Of a stretch of DNA of 16,236 nt, positions 9,156 to 16,236 are shown piece after piece. The position numbers and the translations under genes were made by a program. Each line of letters begins with the position of its first letter. Within the stretch, counting starts at the first letter, position 1. Below the pieces are notes generated by a model. That model saw only the letters and a program-made list of their open reading frames with translations. It did no database searches and was not told the origin of the DNA. The DNA comes from Cerioporus squamosus (lineage: Eukaryota > Basidiomycota > Agaricomycetes > Polyporales > Polyporaceae): positions 1 to 16,236 of the forward strand of contig JABYQS010000645.1 of the NCBI GenBank assembly GCA_022592435.1, in the 5' to 3' direction.

Positions 9156-9755
9156 TGATGAAGTCTGAACCTGTGAAGGCAAGTCGCAACGACTAGCAGA
9201 CGAGTGGACAACACGAGTCCTCAGTCAGTAGAGCAAAAGACTAATAGCATAGACACAAGTACCTAGCAGACGAGTGGACAACACGAGCTACAAAGTACTT
9301 GTAAGTAAAGCATAAGTAAGCATAGGTAGGCGAGTACTTACTCCTCAGTCAGTAGAGCAAAAGACTGAGGAGACGAAGCCCAAGAGTCCCTCCTTATATA
9401 CTGTGTCTGGAGTAGCATGAGTAAGCGACAGAAAGGAGAGCATAATGCTGTCTGAGTCAGAACGAGTAGGGATGACTCAGACGATGACGAAGGATGACGA
9501 AGATACGACAAATACGAGGTCACAAGGGCATGTCTAGTACAGCCCAGAGATATCTAGAAAGAACTAGAAAGGTCCGGAGCGTTGCAGAACGCACTGGAAT
9601 GGACTGGAAACAAAGAGAAGCCAGGTAACCACATGGTTTCGTACAACGTACCCTAAAAGGAAAGGAAGAAGCATAGCCTAAGATCTAATCGTAAGAGGCT
9701 GTGCCCATAGCGCCTAATGCGCAACTAATGTCCATAGTCCATAGTAAGTTCAACA
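9156..9755 (-). repeat. Right LTR (5' LTR of the element), 600 bp
   Basis: Second copy of the LTR with the same TG...CA ends, length and internal duplications as 3212-3811. I see no mismatch. This copy supplies the promoter for the element (TATATAAG on the minus strand at 9393-9400, hairpin at 9341-9372). Because LTRs are made identical at insertion, lack of divergence means very recent integration. Confidence 0.97.
9393..9400 (-). promoter_or_regulatory. LTR TATA box (active 5' copy)
   Basis: TATATAAG on the minus strand inside the 5' LTR. Genomic RNA of the element should start some 25-35 bases downstream, within or next to the hairpin at 9341-9372, and run leftwards through gag and pol. 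Confidence 0.6.
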
Positions 9756-9760
9756 GAACT
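9756..9760. repeat. Target site duplication, right copy (GAACT)
   Basis: Exact copy of 3207-3211, directly after the right LTR. Removing the element plus one copy restores a short KDZ intron of ordinary size. Confidence 0.95.
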
Positions 9761-9814
9761 TGCCTCCCAGTTTTCCACAGCGCGCCCCCATCTTGGTTGC
9801 GGGCCTGGACGGAG

Positions 9815-11078
9815 TTGTTCCCACCGCCACTCCCATGGACGCAGAGAGTGACGTTGAAGGTGCGCGTTCTGTAGGGTGTTATGTATTGCATGCTGCCCGA
9901 CATACTAATGTCCAACCCAGTCCAAGGCGGTGCTGAAACTACGTCTGCCCCTGGATCCCCAATCGCCGATGACGCCAGTCCTGCCACGCAGGATCCCAAA
10001 CTGACGATCCCCTCTGGGTCCACTCCCAAGAAACGCAAGCGGAACACGCCAGCCGCAGGCATCCGAGCAACAATGCATGCGCTTCTCGAGGAGACGGCTC
10101 TCCGACTGCCCTCTGACTTCGACGACGCGATCTTGCGCCACCCTGTGATGGCCCAAGCAGTGCAGTTCGAAAGGCAATTGCGGGAAGGGTTTGCCAGGGA
10201 CGCCCTGGACGCTGTGCGCGTGCACATCACCACGCACGCAACTCTTGAGGACCAGAAGAAACAAGGTTCTGGTACGATGTTCAACGCTTCAATGGACAAG
10301 TGACTCGACAGGAAGAAGCAAACTATCGAGCAGGCAGCGGCCCGATATAACGCCATCCGGGCCATCCTGTTGGTGCTCGGAATGTCACCGGACGACAAGG
10401 AGTTCCAGCCGTTGCTCAGGAAGGACATGAAGGTGTTCTCGATTATCATGGAAGAACAGATGCTCGGTGACAGCGCCCGCCGCCCATCATGGATATGGGG
10501 CGACTTCTCCTTCATCGGGAAAGAAGCGAGTGGTGACATTAAAACCTTCATGCTTGAGAGTGAGTGCAGTCTGAGACCTGGACGCATTCGTTAGCTAACT
10601 CTGCCATCAGGTTTGCGCGTCCACTGGTTCCGCTACAGCGCGTTGGTCACTCGATGGTCTGAAGAGGTGGACACCGAGCGCGAAGAGATGTTCCACACCA
10701 CGAAGACTTTTAAACACGACATGGAAATGTGGCAGAAGCGTGCAGAATAACGCAAGACCGCTGGGAAGCTGGGATCTGCAGCTTATGCACGGAGGTGAGT
10801 GCCGGCGCACGGTAATGGTAGTGCTGACTTGACCAATTCGCAGACAACACGTTCGCTTCCGGCGTCTGTATGAGCAAGCCATTCACACATTCCCCTATCG
10901 TATACAAGAGGTCCGTGGCGAGTGGCGACTTTGTCGAATCAGACTGACAAGTTTGCAGGGTCTCGGAATGCCCACAGGGAAGGGTTTCGAGGTGCGTTCA
11001 ACCTTGGCTAAGATCTGAGGTCCATGACTAAATCGTCTGCAGGACCTTGGAATTCCCAAGCCCGCTCACGGTGCCTGA
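9815..11078 (+). pseudogene. KDZ transposase, C-terminal part, two in-frame stops
   Basis: This continues the KDZ gene right of the retroelement. Exons: 9815-9859, 9921-10559, 10611-10794, 10844-10910, 10959-10991 and 11043-11078, with introns of 48-61 bases and matching phases. The first large exon has a Ser/Pro/Lys-rich linker with KKRKR, which could be a nuclear signal, then helical sequence (RQLREGFARDALDAVR). Then come PSWIWGDFSFIG and, after a splice, HWFRYSALVTRWSEE and AAYAR, all typical of KDZ C-terminal regions. The spliced frame is continuous except for TGA at 10301-10303 and TAA at 10748-10750. Both could be C-to-T changes (CGA to TGA, CAA to TAA). The final three short exons ending at the TGA at 11076 are less certain than the rest, since they rest on splice signals and open frame only. 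Confidence 0.8.
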
Positions 11079-11799
11079 ACTCGTATGGTCCACTCCGTAC
11101 GACCTCAGGAGGACTCAATGCACACGGTATGAAATGTACAGGTCCGAAAGGCCGCTTAGAATAAGTAGTATTACACATTGCGCTATGTACTACGTACTCG
11201 TTCAAGACAATTGGCGGCATGCGATCACCACAAAGGTATAGAGGGTAAGACTGTTCGGGAACGCAGGGAGCCGGGGGGGGCGAGTACACAGTTGAGTTAA
11301 TGAGGTCTTTCGGAATGGTGTCAAGCGGGAATTGATCACTTACTCCCGCGCGCAGGACCTCGGTGACCTGCTGGCATGGATGACTTGCGCGCGACGGCCG
11401 GCGACGGGCGAGGTAGACGATTGCAAGGAGGCTTGAGAGCAATCCATGAGACCTGGGTGGAAGGGCAAGTGGTGCGTGCAGGTTGAAGCCAATCACTCAT
11501 AGGCTTGGGGATTGCAGTGTGCTGTAGCGCGAAATCCGAGCCCGGCGGCCGCGGAAAGCTGCGACGTGACATCATCCATTCGCCAGATGTAAGTGATGCA
11601 CAGCCACCCCACGCGATTATGGCTTAGGCGCCAGGCACCGAGGCGTCCGGAAAGATCGGACATCCTAGACGTCAAGGTTGTGGGCGCCTGGCCATACACC
11701 TTCGTGTCCTCGCGACCCCATACACACGCCGCCTCTGCCTGCTTCTCTCAGCTTGTTCGTCGACCATCTCCGACGATCCAACCCGCACCTCGCCAGACC
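11079..11799. other. Intergenic region, nothing recognised
   Basis: Several overlapping open frames exist on both strands (for example 11008-11496 minus), but none has a familiar motif and none is favoured by splice signals. It contains a G-run of about 8 at 11273. From about 11690 the plus strand becomes C/T-rich, as expected for the leader of the gene starting at 11800. I looked for terminal inverted repeats of a KDZ element here against 1-200 and saw none that I would trust. Confidence 0.4.
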
Positions 11800-13172
11800 A
11801 TGACGAACTCGAAATACACAGTGACCTGGAGGCAGTGGGTGGTACGTCACGACAGGCAAAATGGACGCTCAGCAACTGACGGGTTTGGGACCAGATCGCG
11901 GTGTCCGTATTCGCGACAAGCGACGCGGACAGATGCTGGTTTACGTACCAGGATTTTGTTACCGTGAGCCAGGTAGTCTTCTTGCTACGCCTGATCTAAG
12001 TCATCCCAGGTGATGGAGGCTGTTGGTTTTCGACCGCACGACAATCAGCCGGGCACTCTTTGCCCTCCGAATCGCTTCAAGGCCATGCCCAACGGCGCAC
12101 AGAACCTCTGTTACAACGCGGTATGTTCCTTGCTTTCTCATTATTACGCAGGCACTAATTGTGAGCAGTGCAATCGACCCTTGGAATGCCAGATGACACC
12201 CGCCAGGCAGGACGAGTAAGTGGCGAGACTGTGCGGAGTGTTCGCGTGCTTATGTCCAGCAGAATGCAGGCGGCACTGCGGAAATGCTACGGTTTGGAAC
12301 TTGCGAACTTCACGTTCGAACGCAACGATGTTTGGAAGAATCCGGCGGACCCCAATGTCCCAATTCCCATTCCGGATGCTGGACTCTTCAAAGATGACGA
12401 ATGGTGAAGCCGGAAGACGATTATGTAGGACTACGATAGGAGTCTACCTGGCGGACTGGACCAGTAGTATGGGAGGAGGTGGGTAATATAGTAACTCTTT
12501 GATTGTCCGCGCAAAGACATCGGCCTTGCGATGTCAGAGTGACGTTCTGACGGTTCCGCGCTAACAAGGCGAACCGCAGGTGGACACCTCGAAGCACCGA
12601 ACGTACCGAGTCGCCAAATTCGATGACGCTAACGAACTGAACAGCGTACGCTGGCGCGGGCCACGCCGGTCAATTGCCGGCACACGCTGGCCTACTCGGG
12701 GTCGATTACAGTCATCTCAAACACTGACGAGTGGCAAGCACCAGCGGAGAATGGCAGGGTCTGCCTACGCGGCGACGAGCCATTGTGTATTGTGGGCCGA
12801 GGCATTGCACACTGGGCTGGCCGAGCTTCGGTGCGGCGGGTTTGGTACACGGAACGTGCCCTGGCCCCCGAGCGCAGTCCGCGCAGGCGGGCCATAAGAT
12901 GCATCGACGCGGTGGATATCTTTGACGCCAGGCAGAGATCCTCCGTGATCTTGTCGGTAAGGTGAGTTTCTGCCCCGCGGACGCGTCGTGCAGTGGGCCG
13001 CGCTGACCGACCCTATTCTCCATTAAGCTAGGTAGATTGTCGGTTGTATGTGCATGACCCTCTGCCGAAGCATTACAGTGTGGCGACACCTCAATGCGCA
13101 AATCCCGCGATCAAGCACGAGGAGGCCCGGCTGCTGCTCTGGACATGCGGGTTGAGGCTAATGGTCAACTAG
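11800..13172 (+). pseudogene. Multi-exon fungal gene, possible HicA-like N-terminal half, unknown C-terminal half
   Basis: Not firmly recognised. Proposed introns 11842-11894, 11964-12009, 12121-12168 and 12216-12262 (46-53 bases, GTACGT/GTGAGC/GTATGT/GTAAGT donors) join exons in phase. The early product has W-F-T-Y-Q-D-F then M-E-A-V-G-F, a Pro/Phe stretch, QMTPARQDE and RKCYGLELANFTF. This order (aromatic-DF, MxxxGF, Gly-rich turn, TPAR, YGxxxxxF) resembles small HicA-like domains of fungal proteins, but the His residues usual in that fold are not seen, so an RNase role is not supported. One missing base near 12404 hides a continuation: an exon to 12478 with a TAG at 12437, intron 12479-12579, exon 12580-12956 with a second frame change near 12660, intron 12957-13031, and a last exon to the TAG at 13170. 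The second half has no family I know. Alternatively these are two neighbouring genes. Confidence 0.4.
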
Positions 13173-13534
13173 ATTACCGCGGACGCTAGGACGGACCGGG
13201 TTGAAGGTCTGATCTGTACGTACATGCCGTTCGTTGAGGCGTGCTGACGGGGTGAAATTCGCACCGCTGACACGAGGAGCACAAAGGTAGGCACGATTAC
13301 CAAAGGCACGGATACAATTTGGTGCGGCGATGCTATCGCTCACAAGCAGGAGTTCTACACTCGGTCGCCGCAACAGTTCGACCTACTCCTCACTACACCC
13401 CACCAATGGCACTACGCGGCTCGTGGACGAGGACATGGTCGGATGTACGCTGGGTCGGGGGTTCGCTGCGGCAGTGGGCCAACGCGCTGTAGAACGATTG
13501 GGTCAGGGAGACGTTGGGAGCTAGGACGGCGGAC
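13173..13534. other. Convergent intergenic stretch, nothing recognised
   Basis: This is the space between the plus-strand gene ending at 13172 and the minus-strand gene ending at 13535. Open frames here are short or overlap others. Both genes would end here, so it should hold their 3' ends and poly(A) sites, but no clear signal stands out. Confidence 0.35.
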
Positions 13535-13928
13535 TCACAAGCCAGCAGCGATGCGAGCAAGAGGAGCATCTTGCAAGTCGCAATCGGCGTAGCCTTCGAA
13601 TGCTCCCGTGGCACGGCAAACCAACACGTTACCGGGGGAGTGAGCGCGGAGTCCGGGACGGGGTTGGATGGGGAAGTGCACCACGAACGTCGTCCCGGTG
13701 CGTTGCATTTTGACGACGAGATAGTCGGTCGGCGCGGGCGTACGAAAGACGGAGGCGACGTGGGGCACCTGGTGACCACGGCCCATGGCGAACGTCTGGA
13801 TGGGGACGCGTTCGATGCGGGGCAGGCCGTTGTAGCCAAAGAAGACGCCGTTGACGAACTGCATCTGTGAAAACGATCAGTAGGATGGCGATGGACTACT
13901 CACGTCGACCACTCACATCGTCGGGCAT
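13535..13928 (-). CDS. Small spliced gene of unknown function
   Basis: I do not recognise this protein. The best model has a four-codon first exon (13926-13928 is the ATG; residues MPDD, 13917-13928), an intron at 13865-13916 (GTGAGT donor, TTTTCACAG acceptor) and one exon of 330 bases ending at the TGA at 13535, giving about 113 residues. The intron is phase 0, and the second exon also begins with ATG, so translation could start at 13864 if the first exon is wrong. The product is mixed and globular-looking (FVNGVFFGYNGLP, then TDYLVVKMQRTGTTFVVHFP) with no signal peptide or membrane segment. Upstream on the minus strand lies a C/T-rich leader, as expected for a fungal promoter. It is intact and converges on the plus-strand gene to its left. 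Confidence 0.5.
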
Positions 13929-14143
13929 CGTGCAGGGAAGGTGTGCGAGAGGAGGAGTGCGAGGAGCGAGCAAGGAAATTAGTTTCTGGTCAATCTGCGA
14001 GGTGGATCGCGATCGACTTTGAGTGTTACAGTTGCGGGTCGTCCTCGGTTTAGCCGAGCCGCGTCGATGCTGAAGCGCTGACCGGGGACTCGGGAGGTGC
14101 CTGAGGGCCGAGACCGCGCACGCGAGCGGATAAGATAGCGTGG
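13929..14143 (-). other. 5' flank of the small minus-strand gene
   Basis: On the minus strand the bases before the ATG at 13928 are rich in C and T (about 13929-13970), typical of a fungal 5' leader. Further right is a run of short repeats next to the end of the F-box gene. No other gene is visible. Confidence 0.4.
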
Positions 14144-14161
14144 CTAGCGGATAAGATAGCG
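14125..14161. repeat. Direct repeat of 16 bases, spacing 21
   Basis: agcggataagatagcg occurs at 14125-14140 and again at 14146-14161. It lies at the 3' end of the broken F-box gene and codes part of its last open frame. It may be a small local duplication. Confidence 0.85.
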
Positions 14162-15566
14162 CCGCGAGCGCTGGCGTAGATAAGGTCTACTGACATCCGG
14201 CGCCAATTCAGATGCAGCGCGTTCGAGTCCCTCCGTCGTGGTCAAGACATCCACCAGTACAGGTGGGCTTTCTCGCTCCAAATGTGTGCGACCCGATGTA
14301 TATTGCTCACACGACTTCACATAAAAAATTGCGCGCACAGGGACCACGCCATCCGCCCGGGCCACGCCAAACATCTGCAGTGGAGGACATTGCAATGTCC
14401 GCCGGCTGGTTAGCCGGGACATTGTAATGACCATTGTAACTACTACCATCGCGAGAGTGGAGAGCTCCGGCGAGACTATGCAGCGGACCCTGTCGAGGAA
14501 CGACTTGAGGTCTTTGTCTTTCATCGTTCCTTCGGCGAGGAGCTTCAATTTGCGTAGGGGTGAGGAAGCTGTCATCCCTAACGCTTTCTCCACGTGGTCA
14601 GGTTGGCCTCGGACCATCAAGGATTCCAGAGCGACGAAGCTCTCCCGCGAGGGAACCGACGAGTCCATCTCCCGGAAATCGACCCAAACGCCCAATACTT
14701 GCAGATGTTCCAAGGACGAGAGCTCACGCATGGTCGCGTGATGCACAACCGCCCCGATACCAACCAGGTCGAGTTTGCGAAGCTTTGCCATGCCAAAGAA
14801 GCCACATACTGTAGCTCACGGCACATTTCGGGGGATGCACCTCGGAGTATGAGGAATGCTGGCAGGGGCTTTGGTTGGAATAGTGCAGAGAAGATGCCAT
14901 TAATATTGGCAAGCGCAGTTGCTTCGGGACAAAAGTCTTTCGGAGCATTCGCAGCATGCACTGTCAATTCGCGGACGGAGGAAGAGAGTGTAAGGAGTCC
15001 TGCTGTTGAATCCCGGGGCTGCACGAGAACCTCTAGCCGCTCGAGGCGAGGAAGTAATGGAGCCCCGTTGAGCCTTTCCACGAGCACTCTCAACGATGGA
15101 GGATCCAACGGAGGGCGCTTGATATGCTTCAATTCGCGAACGAGTCCGGCATATGTTTGGAATCGACGCCATGCGAAATTTGCAATGTCCTCGATGTGGA
15201 AGCGTTGATACGGGTTCGTCGGACTCGGAATGATGTGGACGTGCTGCCACCGTTTCGTCAGAATGCCTGACTGCCTTCGCTGGAAGCATCCGACAAATGA
15301 CCCACCTTGGACCTCCTATCTCTTATTGAGCACACGAGCTTCAAGAGAGGTGATAAGTCGTCCAGCACTCGCCAAAGGGCGCTCAGAGCGCAGGCAGACA
15401 TCGCCTGGTTGACGGTCGCACATGCTAGGAGAGCAGATCGCTGCTCCTTTCTGTACACTGGGTCAGGGCTCAAAGACTCCGAGTCGTCGTCCCAAGCGGG
15501 TGTTAGATGCAAGAAAATCTCCCTGAGGACATCCTGGCAAGCTAGCGCATGCTGTGTCGACGACAA
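14144..15566 (-). pseudogene. F-box protein with leucine-rich C-terminal region, frameshifted
   Basis: F-box proteins link substrates to SCF ubiquitin ligases through Skp1, and basidiomycetes have many of them. From the ATG at 15566 the first ~75 residues give an F-box: CQDVLREIFLHLTP, a loop, then RSALLACATVNQAMSACALSALWRVLDDLSPLLKL. After about 15310 the sense passes to another frame (GILTKRWQHVHIIPSP, FAWRRFQTYAGLVRELKHI, then leucine-rich SLRVLVERLN, LPRLERLEVLV and SSVRELTVHA). Near 14805 it passes to a third frame (MAKLRKLDLVGIG, SSLEHLQVLGVW, ESFVALESLMVRG, SPLRKLKLLAEG). Both changes behave as one missing base in a short run (GGG and TTT). The tail after about 14400, over a palindrome, no longer looks like leucine-rich sequence. 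I see no introns that would explain the breaks. Confidence 0.8.
14385..14417. repeat. 16-base perfect palindrome followed by a 6-bp stem hairpin
   Basis: ggacattgcaatgtcc (14385-14400) is a perfect palindrome. Next to it ccggct and agccgg (14402-14417) pair around a ggtt loop, and the half-site gacattg returns at about 14419. The block falls where the F-box gene's leucine-rich reading fades, so it may be the edge of a small inserted or rearranged piece, or a protein-binding site. Confidence 0.7.
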
Positions 15567-15972
15567 TCGGTGTTGCTAGCGATGTGACTAGTAACTATGT
15601 ACTATGCTCCATGGAACAACGTTGGTCAAGCCCACGGTCTATCCTGGAGAACTACAGTTGGATATACACTCACGCTTGTGTCTCACTCGGTCCTGCGGTT
15701 CTCCGCTGTTTGTCGCAAGTACTGACGTGGTGGTCAAGGGTAAAGTCAACAGCAAAGCAAGTATGGCCGAATTGGCGAAGTGCGATTGGTCGCCTCGAGG
15801 CGGCCCGGACATCCGGTTCGTCTGGTCTTCGGACCTGCTCGCGCGCGACTTTTGACTCCGGACTTCATGTTGCACGACCAGGATGTTCTGCTGAGCTCAA
15901 GATAACAACGTATCATCGTCCCCACTGCATACTACCCTCACGCCTTCCCGATAGACTATTTCATATCTCGCC
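15567..15972. other. Divergent promoter region between the F-box gene and the next gene
   Basis: About 400 bases separate the start codon of the minus-strand F-box gene (15566) from the plus-strand ATG at 15973. An open frame runs through on the plus strand (15554-16210), but its sequence has no family features and is probably fortuitous. Bases 15910-15972 are C/T-rich and end gccATGG, a good fungal start context. Confidence 0.4.
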
Positions 15973-16236
15973 ATGGATCCGCAGCATTCGCGCAGGAGCA
16001 CCGACGACACCCTACGACCCTCTCATATCGGATACAGCACTCAGACACTCTCGGGATACGGTTCTGCCATGTCAAGCTTACCAGGAAGCGGGCTGTGACT
16101 CCGAGGACGCCCGGATACGTGGACGGGCAGGTCAGCGAGCGAACGGCTCTGCTCGAGGGACGGGGAGACATCAACGAGGCAGAGGCGGCGTCAGGGAGCT
16201 CCCTAGGTGAGTGATTGGACCTATGGTTCCTCTCTT
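15973..16236 (+). CDS. 5' end of an unidentified gene, runs off the window, one frame break
   Basis: The ATG at 15973 (context gccATGG, preceded by a C/T-rich leader) opens a Ser/Thr/Gly-rich, disordered-looking N-terminus with STQTLSGYGSAMSSLPGSG. This frame meets TGA at 16096. The sense continues without a break in the next frame from about 16092 (AVTPRTPGYVDGQVSERTALLEG) to a clear GTGAGT donor at 16207, with the exon ending at 16206. One extra G in the ggg at 16090-16092 would join the two. The protein family cannot be named from this N-terminus; such tails occur on many fungal membrane or regulatory proteins. Confidence 0.45.

Larger units (their letters stand above)
3212..9755 (-). mobile_element. 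Complete Ty1/copia LTR retrotransposon, 6544 bp
   Basis: The element reads on the minus strand: 5' LTR (9156-9755), primer binding site (9139-9155), leader, Gag-protease-integrase frame (8633-5463), reverse transcriptase-RNase H frame (ending 3823), polypurine tract (3812-3820), 3' LTR (3212-3811). The domain order PR-IN-RT-RH defines Ty1/copia rather than Ty3/gypsy. LTRs begin TG and end CA and read as identical, and the 5-bp target duplication is intact, so the insertion is recent. Host context is an intron of a KDZ transposase gene in the opposite orientation. The only visible defect is one frame break between IN and RT. Confidence 0.97.
3203..9814 (+). other. KDZ intron carrying the copia insertion
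   Basis: The exon ends GAGG at 3202 and is followed by the donor GTGAGA. After only 9 intron bases the retroelement begins. Without the element and one copy of the GAACT duplication, the intron would be 63 bases and end at the AG at 9813-9814, like its neighbours. The downstream exon then continues in frame (phase 1 on both sides). The acceptor choice is inferred from the open frame; a later AG at 9919-9920 with a strong tactaat branch site belongs to the next intron or could serve instead. Antisense element orientation and 6.6 kb length make correct splicing doubtful. Confidence 0.6.

Noticed and set aside
9131..9175. Possible initiator tRNA-Met gene, because the anticodon arm sequence is present
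   Set aside because: Only the anticodon arm matches. There is no D-arm, T-arm or acceptor stem around it, and the match abuts the LTR exactly, so it is the retroelement primer site.
11008..11496. 162-residue minus-strand open frame
   Set aside because: It overlaps the last KDZ exon and intron, has no motif and no leader-like sequence upstream.
13393..13839. 148-residue minus-strand open frame
   Set aside because: It overlaps the better-supported spliced gene 13535-13928 in another frame. Its Ser/Pro/Arg-rich start reads like a frame shadow.
15554..16210. 218-residue plus-strand open frame
   Set aside because: It crosses the intergenic region and the start of the gene at 15973 in another frame. 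No motif, splice or leader evidence supports it.
1..16236. Terminal inverted repeats of an autonomous KDZ element
   Set aside because: By eye I could not find a matching inverted pair between the flanks 1-400 and 11079-11800, so I do not claim element boundaries.

Overview
The window looks like accessory, transposon-rich DNA from a basidiomycete fungus, probably an Agaricomycete. The evidence is the many 46-75 base introns with GT...CTRAY...AG signals, CT-rich leaders before start codons, a KDZ-superfamily transposase with its cysteine cluster, an F-box/leucine-rich gene and a Ty1/copia retrotransposon. No bacterial operon, rRNA, tRNA gene or CRISPR array is visible.

Layout. Bases 1-397 hold a promoter-like stretch with a 34-base tandem repeat and a TATATAA box. 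From about 398 to 11078 (+) runs one host gene for a KDZ transposase (CxC2 type). I can place 13 introns in it. It is split by a 6544-bp Ty1/copia element (3212-9755, sense strand minus) that landed 9 bases inside one of those introns. The element has two 600-bp LTRs that read as identical, a 5-bp target duplication (GAACT), a primer site matching the anticodon arm of initiator tRNA-Met, a polypurine tract and all pol domains (Gag, protease, integrase, reverse transcriptase, RNase H). One frame break lies between integrase and reverse transcriptase. The insertion is therefore very young, while the host gene is older and broken by frameshifts and three in-frame stops.

Right of the KDZ gene lie a multi-exon gene (11800-13172, +) whose first half weakly resembles HicA-like fungal proteins and whose second half is unrecognised; a small spliced gene on the minus strand (13535-13928); a frameshifted F-box/leucine-rich gene on the minus strand (14144-15566); and the 5' end of an unidentified gene (15973 to the window edge, +).

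Cross-cutting observation. Every frame break I can place, in five separate genes, has the same sign (one base missing), and most could be mended by one extra base in a short homopolymer. The breaks are dense in the old host genes and almost absent from the young retroelement. That favours real decay over uniform assembly error, though reads are needed to decide. I found no convincing new defence or metabolic system. The most interesting items are the nested transposon-in-transposase-intron structure, the half-tRNA primer site and the two unrecognised spliced genes.
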